DNA of 64,000 nt from the NCBI GenBank assembly GCA_910583985.1, contig CAJTYA010000006.1, positions 1 to 64,000 on the forward strand. The letters run 5' to 3'. Shown here piece by piece: positions 34,110 through 42,862 of the stretch. The translations under genes were made by a program, and so were the position numbers. The DNA is from an uncultured Alistipes sp. (GTDB lineage Bacteria; Bacteroidota; Bacteroidia; Bacteroidales; Rikenellaceae). Position 1 is the first letter of the stretch. Each line of letters begins with the position of its first letter. The notes below the pieces were generated by a model, which had not been told where the DNA came from, did not search any database, and saw only the letters and a program-made list of their open reading frames with translations.

Positions 34110-35186
34110 TCAGACGTATATCCGCGGCGTCTGTTCGCCCCGCAACACCCGCAGGGCGTTTTCGGCGAGGGCGCGCATTTCGTCCTCGCCCGGAATGACC
34201 TCGACCGGAGCGATGAAACCCGTCCTGCGGCGGATGCCCTCGCACACGACCGGACTGTATGCGATGCCGCCGGTGACCAGAATCGCATCGACACGCCCTT
34301 CCAGCACGGCCGCCATCGCGCCGATGGCTTTGGCGACCTGATAGACCATCGCTTCGACCGCCGTGCGTGCGCGCGTATCGCCCTGAGCCCCCTGTTCGAG
34401 CAGGCTTTTGACATCGTTCGAACCGGTCAGCGCCACCAATCCGCCGGCGCCGCAGATCATCCTGCGCACCTCGGCCTCGGAATAGCGTCCGCTGAAACAC
34501 AGATCGGCCAACTGTCCGGCCGGAAGCGTACCGGAGCGTTCCGGTGAAAGCGGCCCGTCTCCGTCCAGCGCATTGTTCACGTCCACCACGCGGCCGGCAC
34601 GATGGGCCCCGACCGAAATGCCGCCGCCCAGATGGGCCACGATAAGGTTCAGCTCGGCGTAGGCCTTTCCCGAACGGGCGGCATAGGTCCGCGCCACGGC
34701 TTTCTGGTTGAGAGCGTGGAACACCGACGTGCGTCGGAACAGCGGATGGCCGGCCACGCGCGCCACGTCGTCCAGCTCGTCCACGACGACAGGATCGGCG
34801 ATATAGGCCTTGGCCCCCGCCGTGCGCGAAGCGATGTCGGCGGCTATGAGTCCGCCCAGATTCGAAGCGTGTTCGCCCTGCGGGGCATGGAGCAGATCGC
34901 GCCGCAACGCGTCGTTCACCTCGTAGACGCCGGATTCGATGGGTTTGACTAACCCGCCGCGGCCGATGACGGCCGAGAGCGAACCGAGCCCGATGCCCGC
35001 CTCGTCGAGCGCTCCGAGCACGAGGTCCCGGCGAAAAGGAAACTGTTCGGCCACCGACGAAAACGCCCGGAGCTCGTCGGCGCTGTGGCGGATCGTGCGG
35101 GAAAGAATCTCCGAGGCGTCGTCGAAAACAGACACCTTCGTCGATGTGGAGCCGGGATTGACGGCCAATATTCTGAAAACGTTCAT
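34110..35186 (-). CDS. buk: butyrate kinase
   Basis: 358 residues, typical length. ASKHA-fold kinase converting butyryl phosphate and ADP to butyrate and ATP. The N-terminal phosphate loop reads RILAVNPGSTSTKVSVFDD; SAVIGRGGLVKPIESGVYEVN, HASNLGGLIAADIA and ELNLIVAHLGGGISVGAHRAGRVVDVNNALDGDGPLSPERSGTLP are Buk signatures, the last distinguishing it from acetate kinase. ILVTGGIAYSPVVCE closes the nucleotide site. It follows ptb by 12 bases; together they make butyrate or related branched acids from acyl-CoA with ATP gain. Confidence 0.95.
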   Translation of the reverse strand: MNVFRILAVNPGSTSTKVSVFDDASEILSRTIRHSADELRAFSSVAEQFPFRRDLVLGALDEAGIGLGSLSAVIGRGGLVKPIESGVYEVNDALRRDLLHAPQGEHASNLGGLIAADIASRTAGAKAYIADPVVVDELDDVARVAGHPLFRRTSVFHALNQKAVARTYAARSGKAYAELNLIVAHLGGGISVGAHRAGRVVDVNNALDGDGPLSPERSGTLPAGQLADLCFSGRYSEAEVRRMICGAGGLVALTGSNDVKSLLEQGAQGDTRARTAVEAMVYQVAKAIGAMAAVLEGRVDAILVTGGIAYSPVVCEGIRRRTGFIAPVEVIPGEDEMRALAENALRVLRGEQTPRIYV

Positions 35187-35198
35187 TTTTTCGAAATT

Positions 35199-36101
35199 CT
35201 AACGGGCCGAAAGAGCGGCCATCGCAATGGAATAAAGTTTCGATTCGGGCGTATCGCCGCGCGAAGTCAGCACGCAGGGACACTTCGTGCCGACCACCAT
35301 GCCGGCCAGCGAGGCCCCGCACAGTTTGGTCGCCGCCTTGAAGAACGCATTGGCCGAATCCAGATTGGGAAACAGCAGGCAGTCGGCATCGCCGGCCACG
35401 GGGCTGTGCAGTTTTTTCGTTTCGGCTACCTCCCGGACCAGCGCCACGTCGACCGCCAGCGGACCGTCGACGAGCACATCGCCCAACTGTCCGCGGTCGC
35501 CCATCTTGGCCAGCAGGGCGGCATCGACCGACGACTGTACGGCCGGCAGCAGTTGTTCGCTGGGCGCCACGACGGCCAGCTTGGGTCTTTCGATCCCCAA
35601 CGCACGTGCCGTATGGGCCAGATAGCCGGCGATTTTGACCTTCTGCGAAAAATCGGGGCAGGGAATGACCGCCACGTCCGAAACCAGCAGCAGCTTGTGG
35701 TACGCAGGCAACTCCAGCACGGCCACGTGGCTCAGCACGCCCTTGGGCGGCAACAGGCCGAATTCCTTGTTCAGAATGCCCCGCATGTATTTGTCGGTCG
35801 AAACCAGTCCTTTCATCAGTACGTCGGCCTTGCCGTCGCGGATCATCCGCACGGCAACATTCACGCACTCCGCATCGTCGGTCTCGTGAACGACCGTGAA
35901 TTTCGCGAGGTCGATGCCCTCGGCCGCGCAAACCTTCGCGATCTGCGCCCGGTCGCCGACCAGCACGGCGTTCACAATTCCCATATCGACGGCCGAGGAG
36001 ACCGCCTCCAGCGTATGTGCGTCCTGCGCATAGGCCGCGACCAGTGTTTTCCTATCGCGCCCCCTGACGGCTTCGATAAGCTGTTCGAGTTTCGTTATCA
36101 T
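35199..36101 (-). CDS. ptb: phosphate butyryltransferase
   Basis: 300 residues. Transfers butyryl from CoA to phosphate. Motifs fit the Pta/Ptb family: GIVNAVLVGDRAQI, GKADVLMKGLVSTDKYMRGILNKEFGL, LSHVAVLELPAYHKLLLVSDVAVIPCPDFSQK and VVGTKCPCVLTSRGDTPESKLYSIAMA. The short length and neighbour buk favour phosphate butyryltransferase over phosphate acetyltransferase, which is encoded separately upstream. First gene of a two-gene operon with its own promoter. Confidence 0.92.
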   Translation of the reverse strand: MITKLEQLIEAVRGRDRKTLVAAYAQDAHTLEAVSSAVDMGIVNAVLVGDRAQIAKVCAAEGIDLAKFTVVHETDDAECVNVAVRMIRDGKADVLMKGLVSTDKYMRGILNKEFGLLPPKGVLSHVAVLELPAYHKLLLVSDVAVIPCPDFSQKVKIAGYLAHTARALGIERPKLAVVAPSEQLLPAVQSSVDAALLAKMGDRGQLGDVLVDGPLAVDVALVREVAETKKLHSPVAGDADCLLFPNLDSANAFFKAATKLCGASLAGMVVGTKCPCVLTSRGDTPESKLYSIAMAALSAR

Positions 36102-36125
36102 AGCATGTACATCGTTTTGGGTTTC

Positions 36126-36157
36126 GAAATGTAAGAAAAAAAAGTTCCCCGGACAAA
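36126..36157 (-). promoter_or_regulatory. probable ptb-buk promoter overlapping the ackA terminator
   Basis: On the minus strand TTTG (36154-36157, inside the terminator loop region), 20 bases, then TACATTTC (36126-36133), one base off TAnnTTTG, 24 bases before the ptb start. Confidence 0.45.
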
Positions 36158-36175
36158 TATCGAAGTCCGGGGAAC
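36136..36175 (-). terminator. intrinsic terminator of fluC-pta-ackA
   Basis: Perfect 11-pair stem (36144-36154 with 36165-36175), 10-base loop, then eight T on the minus strand, 25 bases after the ackA stop. Confidence 0.88.
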
Positions 36176-36200
36176 GAAACGCAGCGGTTCGGGAAACGGA

Positions 36201-37418
36201 TTATTCCGAACGCTTTTTGGTCAGACGGAACGTATCCGAAGCGATCACCAGCTCCTCGTTGGTGGCGATGACGGCGACTTTGACACGCGAATCGGGAAGC
36301 GAGAGCAGCGTATCGGTTCCGTGCACTTCGCGGTTGAGCGCCTCGTCGAATTTCACGCCCATGAATTCGAGCCCTTCGCTCACCAGCGCGCGGGTCGTGG
36401 AGTCGTTCTCGCCGATTCCGCCCGTGAAGACGATCATGTCGATGCCCTGCATCAGCGCGGCGTAGGAACCTACGAACTTCTTGATCCGGGCGGCGAACAT
36501 TCGGATGGCCAACTGCGCCCGTTCGTTTCCGCTTTCGGCTGCGGCCCGGATGTCGCGCATGTCGGACGACACGTTCGTGATGCCGAGCATGCCGGACTCC
36601 TTGTTGATCATTTCGCTCAGGCGGTTGAGGTTCAGCCCTTCCTTCTCGGCGATGTAGATCAGCGCACCGGGGTCGGTGCTGCCGCAACGCGTCCCCATGA
36701 TCAATCCGTCCACCGGCGTAAAGCCCATCGACGTATCGAACGACTTGCCGTTGAGGATGGCCGTCACCGACGCGCCGCTGCCGATGTGGCAGGTGACGAT
36801 CTTCGATTTTTCGAAATCGAGCCCCGTGAGCCGGCAGGCCGTCTGCGCCACGTATTTGTGGCTGGTGCCGTGGAAACCGTACCGGCGGACGCGGTATTCG
36901 TCGTAGTAGCGGTAGGGCAGGGCGTACATAAAGTTTTCGGGCGGCATCGTCTGGTGGAACGACGTGTCGAACACGGCGACCTGCGGCGTGTTGGGCAGGA
37001 TGTTTTCCATGGCCAGAATACCCTTCAGGTTGGCGGGATTGTGCAGCGGAGCCAGTTCGAAGCAGGCTTCGATCTTGCGTTTGACATCCTTGTCGACCAA
37101 CGCGCTGTCCTTGAAGTATTCGCCCCCGTGCGCGACGCGATGTCCCACCGCGGCGATTTCGGAAATGCACTCCAGCACGCCGTGGTCGGGATCGACCAGC
37201 GCGTCGAGAATCAGACCGATGCCCGACGTGTGGTCCGGAATGCTCCGGACGATTTCGTATTTTTCCTTGCCGGCGGGCTTGTGGGTCAGAATCGCGTCGG
37301 AGAGACCGATGCGTTCGACGATTCCCTTGACGAGCAACGTATAGTCTCCGGCGCTCTTCATGTCGATCACCTGATACTTGATCGACGAGCTGCCGCAGTT
37401 GAGAACGAGAATTTTCAT
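36201..37418 (-). CDS. ackA: acetate kinase
   Basis: 405 residues. Makes ATP from acetyl phosphate. MKILVLNCGSSSIKYQVIDM is the exact family start. HRVAHGGEYFKDSALVD, HNPANLKGILAMENILPNTPQVAVFDTSFHQTMPPENFMYALPYRYYDEY, RRYGFHGTSHKYVA and HIGSGASVTAI follow, then VFTGGIGEND. Co-transcribed behind pta (31-base gap); both complete the acetate branch of fermentation. Confidence 0.96.
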   Translation of the reverse strand: MKILVLNCGSSSIKYQVIDMKSAGDYTLLVKGIVERIGLSDAILTHKPAGKEKYEIVRSIPDHTSGIGLILDALVDPDHGVLECISEIAAVGHRVAHGGEYFKDSALVDKDVKRKIEACFELAPLHNPANLKGILAMENILPNTPQVAVFDTSFHQTMPPENFMYALPYRYYDEYRVRRYGFHGTSHKYVAQTACRLTGLDFEKSKIVTCHIGSGASVTAILNGKSFDTSMGFTPVDGLIMGTRCGSTDPGALIYIAEKEGLNLNRLSEMINKESGMLGITNVSSDMRDIRAAAESGNERAQLAIRMFAARIKKFVGSYAALMQGIDMIVFTGGIGENDSTTRALVSEGLEFMGVKFDEALNREVHGTDTLLSLPDSRVKVAVIATNEELVIASDTFRLTKKRSE

Positions 37419-37449
37419 TTCGGTTATTCTTGGTTTCGGGTTAATTGTC

Positions 37450-38454
37450 TTACTTCATGCCTCCCGCCTGACAAGCCGTGATGGCCACGAGGCTCACGAT
37501 GTCGTCCACGGAACAACCTCTCGACAGGTCGTTGATCGGAGCGGCCATACCCTGCAGGACGGGACCGATCGCTTCGGCATGCGCCATGCGCTGCACGAGC
37601 TTGTAGGCGATGTTGCCCACTTCGAGGGTGGGGAACACCAGCACGTTGGCCTTGCCGGCGATCTTGCTTCCGGGAGCTTTGCTGGCTCCGATGCCCGGCA
37701 CGATGGCCGCATCGGCCTGCAACTCGCCGTCGATCATCAGCGAGGGGTCCATCTCGCGGGCCAGTTCGGTGGCGCGGACCACCTTGTCCACCATTTCATG
37801 CTTGGCCGAACCCTTCGTCGAAAAGCTCAGCATGGCGATACGCGGCTCAAAGCCGGCGATGGCCCGCGTCGTGCGGCCGGTCATCACGGCGATCTGAGCC
37901 AGCTCCTCGGCCGTCGGGTTGGGGTGCACCGCACAGTCGGCGAACACCATCATGCCCTCTTCGCCGAACATCGTGTCCGGGATCAACATGATGAACGCAC
38001 CGGACACCACGCTGATGCCGGGCAGCGTCTTGACGTACTGGAACGCGGGACGCAGCACGTCGCCGGTCGGGTTGTTGGCCCCGGCCACCTCGCCGTCGGC
38101 GTCGCCGGCCTTCACCATGAGCGCACCCAGATAGAGCGGGTTGACGATCAGTTTCTCGGCCTGCTCCTGCGTGAGCCCCTTGGCCGCACGCAGCTTGAGC
38201 ATCAGGTCGACGTACTGCTGCTTCTTGGGGTTGTTCATCGGATCGACGATCTTCGCGCCGGCGATATGTTCGAGGTACAGCTCCGAGGCCAGATGATGGA
38301 TCTTGTCGGAATTGCCGATCAGGATCAGATCGGCGAAGCCTTCGCGCAGAATGATGTCCGCGGCCTTGAGGTTCCTTTCCTCCTCGGCTTCGGGTAGGAC
38401 GATGGTCTTGATGTTGTCTTTGGCTTTCGCCTTGATTCTCTCTACGAATTCCAT
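37450..38454 (-). CDS. pta: phosphate acetyltransferase
   Basis: 334 residues, the short form without the N-terminal regulatory domain. Converts acetyl-CoA and phosphate to acetyl phosphate. IVLPEAEEERNLKAADIILREGFADLILIGN opens the family; GEVAGANNPTGDVLRPAFQYVKTLPGISVVSGAF, AMLSFSTKGSAKHEMVDKVV and a near-C-terminal ANVLVFPTLEVGNIAYKLVQRMAHAEAIGPVLQG are signatures. It sits 13 bases after fluC on the same strand. Confidence 0.96.
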   Translation of the reverse strand: MEFVERIKAKAKDNIKTIVLPEAEEERNLKAADIILREGFADLILIGNSDKIHHLASELYLEHIAGAKIVDPMNNPKKQQYVDLMLKLRAAKGLTQEQAEKLIVNPLYLGALMVKAGDADGEVAGANNPTGDVLRPAFQYVKTLPGISVVSGAFIMLIPDTMFGEEGMMVFADCAVHPNPTAEELAQIAVMTGRTTRAIAGFEPRIAMLSFSTKGSAKHEMVDKVVRATELAREMDPSLMIDGELQADAAIVPGIGASKAPGSKIAGKANVLVFPTLEVGNIAYKLVQRMAHAEAIGPVLQGMAAPINDLSRGCSVDDIVSLVAITACQAGGMK

Positions 38455-38467
38455 AAGTCTTTATCCT

Positions 38468-38848
38468 TTAGATTTTGAATGTACTGAGTTTCGATCCCGC
38501 GTAAAATCCGATTCCCGCGGCAGCCAGACACAGGGCGAAACTCGCCGAGGCGTACAGGGCCGCCGTGCCGTAATGTCCCGCGCGCAGCAGAGAGACCGTC
38601 TCCAGCGAAAACGCGGAGAAAGTGGTGAACCCGCCGCAGAAACCGGTCGCCGCGAAAAGATACGCCCCGCCGGAAACGCCGGCGGAAACCGCCGCTCCGA
38701 TGAGCAACGAGCCCGCGGCATTGACCGCCAAGGTCGCCACGGGAAATCCCTGTGCCACGGCATGCCCGTGAAGCCACGCCGACGAAAGCAGGAACCGCAG
38801 GACGCTGCCCGCCATGCCGCCCAATCCGACCAGCAAAATATCTCTCAT
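38468..38848 (-). CDS. fluC: fluoride channel FluC (CrcB)
   Basis: 126 residues from MRDILLVGLGGMAGSVLRF; longer in-frame starts run into the promoter. Four hydrophobic helices. Family residues: GSVLRF near the start, TLAVNAAGSLLIG with the conserved Asn, and ATGFCGGFTTFSAFSLE with the Phe/Thr/Ser fluoride path. Acts as a dimer in the inner membrane exporting F-. It leads a transcript with pta and ackA. No fluoride riboswitch could be recognised in the 330-base upstream region. Confidence 0.92.
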   Translation of the reverse strand: MRDILLVGLGGMAGSVLRFLLSSAWLHGHAVAQGFPVATLAVNAAGSLLIGAAVSAGVSGGAYLFAATGFCGGFTTFSAFSLETVSLLRAGHYGTAALYASASFALCLAAAGIGFYAGSKLSTFKI

Positions 38849-38874
38849 GCGAACCGTTTCGGAATTGAATCCCA

Positions 38875-38905
38875 CAAAGGTAATGATTCGGACGGGGAAA
38901 CGAAA
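38875..38905 (-). promoter_or_regulatory. promoter of fluC-pta-ackA
   Basis: On the minus strand TTTC (38902-38905), 19 bases, TACCTTTG (38875-38882), 26 bases before the fluC start. The -7 box is perfect and the -33 box one base off. The rest of 38906-39098 shows no gene. Confidence 0.6.
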
Positions 38906-39098
38906 GGTTTTTCGAAAAATCCTCCGCAATCGGTGTCGCCTCCGAAGGGGAGCGAGCGCACCGCCATTAAAAAGCGGGCATCGCCCGGAGAGTCCGCCTT
39001 CCGACATCCGACGCAGGGCGGGCGAGTCCGGCGGCGATGCCGCATCGGACCGTTCGGGAAGCCGGCGCGCCCGTGTGCGGCAACTTTTCGGCCCCGTG

Positions 39099-39130
39099 TT
39101 GTGATATTTCGTAAAAATCGTATACTTTTG
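39099..39130 (+). promoter_or_regulatory. promoter of DUF349-pyrG-yidC
   Basis: TTG (39099-39101), 21 bases, then TACTTTTG (39123-39130), 48 bases before the start codon. Confidence 0.6.
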
Positions 39131-39178
39131 TAGTTTAGCAATGAATGTTGCCGTTTAACTTTAATAAACTCAACTGTC

Positions 39179-41203
39179 ATGGATAACGAGAAGATGGACT
39201 CGTCTGTTCCCGTGGAACAAGTCGGTGCCTCCGGTACCGAAGATACGATGGTCACTGCCCCGACAGCCGACACGGCCGTTGAAAAACAACGAACGACCGC
39301 GACAGCGGAAGAAACGAACGATTGCGAACCGGCAGGCCCCCAAACCGATGAAAACCGGCAGGGCGTCGCCGTCGATTTCTCGGACGAAGAAGCGGCCCTC
39401 GCCGCCAGCGCACCGGAATTCGAACTCGAAGAAAACGCCGACGAGCAGAACGCCTCCGACAAGGAGGACGGAACCGCCGCCCGGACGGCCGACTACACGG
39501 GCAAGACGAAAGAAGAACTCGTCGCCGAGTTCGCCCGGCTGCTGGACGCCTGTCCCGTCCAGACGTTGCGGGCCGACGTGGAGGCCATCAAGGTAGCCTT
39601 TTACAAAACCTACCGCAACGAAACGGAACAGCGCCGCAAAGCGTTCCTCGAAGCGGGCGGCGCGGCCGAGGAATTCGTCGCACCGGCCGACGAGCAGGAA
39701 CAGCGCTTCAAGAGCCTGTTCGCCGAATACCGTCGCAAGCGCAACGAATTCATCGCCCAGACGGACGCCGAAAAGGAAGAGAACTATAAAGCCAAGCTGC
39801 AGATCATCGACGAGCTCAAGGAGCTGATCGGTAGCAACGAAACGCTCAACCATACCTTCAACGCTTTCAGGGAGCTCCAGCGCCGGTGGAAAGAGACCGG
39901 CCCGGTGCCGCAAACCCATGTCAAAGACCTGTGGGAGACCTACAACCTGCACGTCGAGAATTTCTACAACTTCATCAAGATCGACAAGGAACTGCGGGAT
40001 ATGGACCTCAAAAAGAACTACGAGGCCAAACTGCGGCTCTGCGAAGAGGCCGAAGCGCTCGTGCTGGAAAGCTCGGTCATCACGGCTTTCCACAAATTGC
40101 AGAAGCTCCACGAACAGTGGCGCGAAATCGGTCCCGTGGCCAACGAATACAAGGAACAGCTGTGGGACCGTTTCCGCATGGCCAGTTCGAAAATCAACAA
40201 ACGCCATCAGGAATATTTCGACAACGTCAAAGAGGAGCAGAAGCGGAATCTGGACCTGAAAACGGAACTCTGCGTCAAGACCGAGGAGCTCGTATCGGTT
40301 CCGCCCGCCACGCGCAAGGAGTGGAACAAAGCCTCCGACCGTCTGATCGAAATCCAGAAAGTGTGGAAAACGATCGGATTCGCCCCCAAAAAGGACAACA
40401 CGCGGATATACGAACGTTTCCGCAACGCCTGCGACAAATTTTTCGAAAACAAGCGGGCCTTCTACCTGCGGACCAAGACGGAGATGGAGGACAACCTGCG
40501 CCTGAAAAACGAAATCTGCGCCGCGGCCGAAGCCCTCTCCGAGAGCGACGAATGGAAGAAAACGACCGACGAGCTGATCGCCCTGCAAAAAAAGTGGAAA
40601 GAGATCGGTCCCGTTTCGCGCCGTCACTCGGACGCCGTATGGAAACGCTTCCGCGCGGCTTGCGACCGTTTCTTCGAACGCAAGTCGGCCCACTTCTCGG
40701 CCATCGACAGCCAGTACGAAGAGAACCTCGCCAAAAAACGGCAGTTGCTCGAAGAGCTCAGGAACTTCGCTGTGGAAGAACGCGAGAAGGGTTTCGAAGC
40801 GCTCAAGGAACTCCAGCGCCGCTGGTCGGAAACCGGTTTCGTGCCCATCAAACAGAAGGAAGCCGTGCAGAACGAATACCGCAAACTGGTGGACGACATT
40901 TTCGCCCGTCTGCGCGGCAGCGAACGGGAACGTCATCTGGAACGTTTCCGGGGCAAAATCACTTCGATGGCTTCCGAAGGAGGCAACGACCGGCGCATGC
41001 GGCACGAACGCGACCGGCTCTACAACAAGCTCAAACAGCTCGAAGCCGACGTGGCGCTGCTGGAAAACAACATCGGCTTCTTCGCCAAAAGCAAAAACGC
41101 CGAAGCCATGATCCGGGACGTCAATGAGAAAATCACCCGGAGCAGAGAGGAAATGGCGACCCTCGTCGAGAAGATCAATCTGATAGACAAGCAAGGAGAA
41201 TAG
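39179..41203 (+). CDS. DUF349 repeat protein
   Basis: 674 residues, no signal peptide or membrane helix. An acidic, low-complexity N-terminus (about 1-105) is followed by five copies of a 70-75-residue helical repeat. Each is marked by W-[KRS]-x-[TI]-G-[PF]-[VA] then a basic Trp/Tyr helix: RWKETGPVPQTHVKDLWETYN, WREIGPVANEYKEQLWDRFR, WKTIGFAPKKDNTRIYERFR, WKEIGPVSRRHSDAVWKRFR and RWSETGFVPIKQKEAVQNEYR. A C-terminal coiled coil (about 630-670) follows. DUF349 proteins are common in Bacteroidota; their function is not established. Co-transcribed with pyrG (5-base gap). Confidence 0.88.
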   Translation: MDNEKMDSSVPVEQVGASGTEDTMVTAPTADTAVEKQRTTATAEETNDCEPAGPQTDENRQGVAVDFSDEEAALAASAPEFELEENADEQNASDKEDGTAARTADYTGKTKEELVAEFARLLDACPVQTLRADVEAIKVAFYKTYRNETEQRRKAFLEAGGAAEEFVAPADEQEQRFKSLFAEYRRKRNEFIAQTDAEKEENYKAKLQIIDELKELIGSNETLNHTFNAFRELQRRWKETGPVPQTHVKDLWETYNLHVENFYNFIKIDKELRDMDLKKNYEAKLRLCEEAEALVLESSVITAFHKLQKLHEQWREIGPVANEYKEQLWDRFRMASSKINKRHQEYFDNVKEEQKRNLDLKTELCVKTEELVSVPPATRKEWNKASDRLIEIQKVWKTIGFAPKKDNTRIYERFRNACDKFFENKRAFYLRTKTEMEDNLRLKNEICAAAEALSESDEWKKTTDELIALQKKWKEIGPVSRRHSDAVWKRFRAACDRFFERKSAHFSAIDSQYEENLAKKRQLLEELRNFAVEEREKGFEALKELQRRWSETGFVPIKQKEAVQNEYRKLVDDIFARLRGSERERHLERFRGKITSMASEGGNDRRMRHERDRLYNKLKQLEADVALLENNIGFFAKSKNAEAMIRDVNEKITRSREEMATLVEKINLIDKQGE

Positions 41204-41208
41204 ACATT

Positions 41209-42849
41209 ATGGCTGTAAGTAACACGAACAAAACGAAATTCATTTTCGTAACCGGCGGCGTGGCCTCGTCGCTGGGCAAAGGCATCATTTCCGCCTCGCT
41301 GGCCAAACTGCTTCAAGCACGCGGCTACAAGGTGACGATTCAGAAATTGGACCCTTATATCAACATAGACCCCGGAACGCTGAACCCTTACGAACACGGC
41401 GAATGTTACGTGACCGAGGACGGAGCTGAAACGGACCTCGATCTGGGCCACTACGAACGCTTCACCGACATCCCGACCTCGCAGGCCAACAACGTGACGA
41501 CGGGACGTATCTATCAGAGTGTCATCAACAAGGAGAGGCGCGGAGAGTTTCTCGGCAAGACCGTACAGGTCATCCCGCACATCACCGACGAAATCAAACG
41601 CCGCATCAAACTACTCAGCGCCAAGAAGATATACGACGTCATCATCACCGAAATCGGAGGTACGGTCGGCGACATCGAGTCGCTGCCCTACATCGAATCG
41701 GTGCGTCAGTTGCGCAACGAGCTGGGGTACAGCAATTCGCTGGTCGTCCATCTGACGCTGATCCCCTACATGGCCGCTTCGGGCGAACTCAAGACGAAAC
41801 CCACGCAGCACTCGGTCAAGCAGTTACTCGAAAACGGCCTGCAACCCGACATCCTCGTGCTGCGCACCGAAAAGCACCTGACCAACGAAGTGCGGCGCAA
41901 GGTGGCGCTGTTCTGCAACGTCGACGTCGACGCGGTCGTCGAATCCATCGACGTGCCGACGATCTACGAAGTGCCGCTGATGATGCGTGAGCAAAAGCTC
42001 GATTTGGTGGCCTTGAACAAACTGCAACTGCCCGACAACGGGGAGCCGGACCTGAAGGCATGGACCGAATTTGTCGAAAAAGTGAAACATCCCCAACGGC
42101 AGGTGAGCATCGCGCTGGTGGGCAAATACACCGAACTGCCCGACGCCTACAAGTCGATCGCCGAATCGTTCATCCACGCCGGCGCGGCCAACCACACCAA
42201 AGTCAAGCTGCAATACATCAATTCCGAAAAGATCACGAAGGAAAACATCGCCGAACAGCTCAAGGGCATGTGCGGCATCCTCGTGGCGCCGGGATTCGGA
42301 CACCGCGGCATCGAAGGCAAGATTCTGGCCGTAGAGTACGCCCGCGAACAGAAAATCCCGTTTCTGGGCATCTGTCTGGGGATGCAGTGCTGCGTGATCG
42401 AGTATGCCCGCAATGTGCTGGGCTTCGCCGACGCCAACTCGACGGAGATGGCGGCCACGACGCATCCGGTCATCGACTTGATGGAAGAACAGAAGGGCAT
42501 CACCGAGAAAGGCGGCACGATGCGTCTGGGCGGCTATCCCTGTACGCTGGAAAAAGGGTCCCGCGCCTTCGAGGCCTACGGCAAAAAAGACATCGTCGAA
42601 AGACACCGTCACCGCTACGAATTCAACAACGACTACCTCGACGACTTCGTCCGCGGCGGCATGAAACCGGTAGGAATCAACCCCGAAACGAACCTCGTGG
42701 AAGTCGTCGAACTGGAGAACCATCCGTGGTACGTCGGCGTACAGTATCACCCCGAATACAAAAGTACGGCCCTGCATCCGCATCCGCTGTTCGTATCGTT
42801 CGTAAAAGCGTCGGTCGAATATTGCAGCCAAAACGAAGTCCGTCAATAA
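41209..42849 (+). CDS. pyrG: CTP synthase
   Basis: 546 residues, full length. Amidates UTP to CTP using glutamine and ATP. KFIFVTGGVASSLGKGIISASLAKLLQARGYKVTIQKLDPYINIDPGTLNPYEHGECYVTEDGAETDLDLGHYERF is the synthetase domain start, one of the best-conserved bacterial segments. The class I glutamine amidotransferase domain has nucleophile Cys in FLGICLGMQCCVIEYARN and His/Glu in VGVQYHPEYKS. The gene lies 5 bases after DUF349 and 13 bases before yidC. Confidence 0.97.
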   Translation: MAVSNTNKTKFIFVTGGVASSLGKGIISASLAKLLQARGYKVTIQKLDPYINIDPGTLNPYEHGECYVTEDGAETDLDLGHYERFTDIPTSQANNVTTGRIYQSVINKERRGEFLGKTVQVIPHITDEIKRRIKLLSAKKIYDVIITEIGGTVGDIESLPYIESVRQLRNELGYSNSLVVHLTLIPYMAASGELKTKPTQHSVKQLLENGLQPDILVLRTEKHLTNEVRRKVALFCNVDVDAVVESIDVPTIYEVPLMMREQKLDLVALNKLQLPDNGEPDLKAWTEFVEKVKHPQRQVSIALVGKYTELPDAYKSIAESFIHAGAANHTKVKLQYINSEKITKENIAEQLKGMCGILVAPGFGHRGIEGKILAVEYAREQKIPFLGICLGMQCCVIEYARNVLGFADANSTEMAATTHPVIDLMEEQKGITEKGGTMRLGGYPCTLEKGSRAFEAYGKKDIVERHRHRYEFNNDYLDDFVRGGMKPVGINPETNLVEVVELENHPWYVGVQYHPEYKSTALHPHPLFVSFVKASVEYCSQNEVRQ

Positions 42850-42862
42850 ACCCGACACGAGA

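Noticed and set aside
38849..39098. Fluoride riboswitch upstream of fluC
   Set aside because: I could not find the conserved GG.GAUGG.. core and pseudoknot partners on the minus strand.
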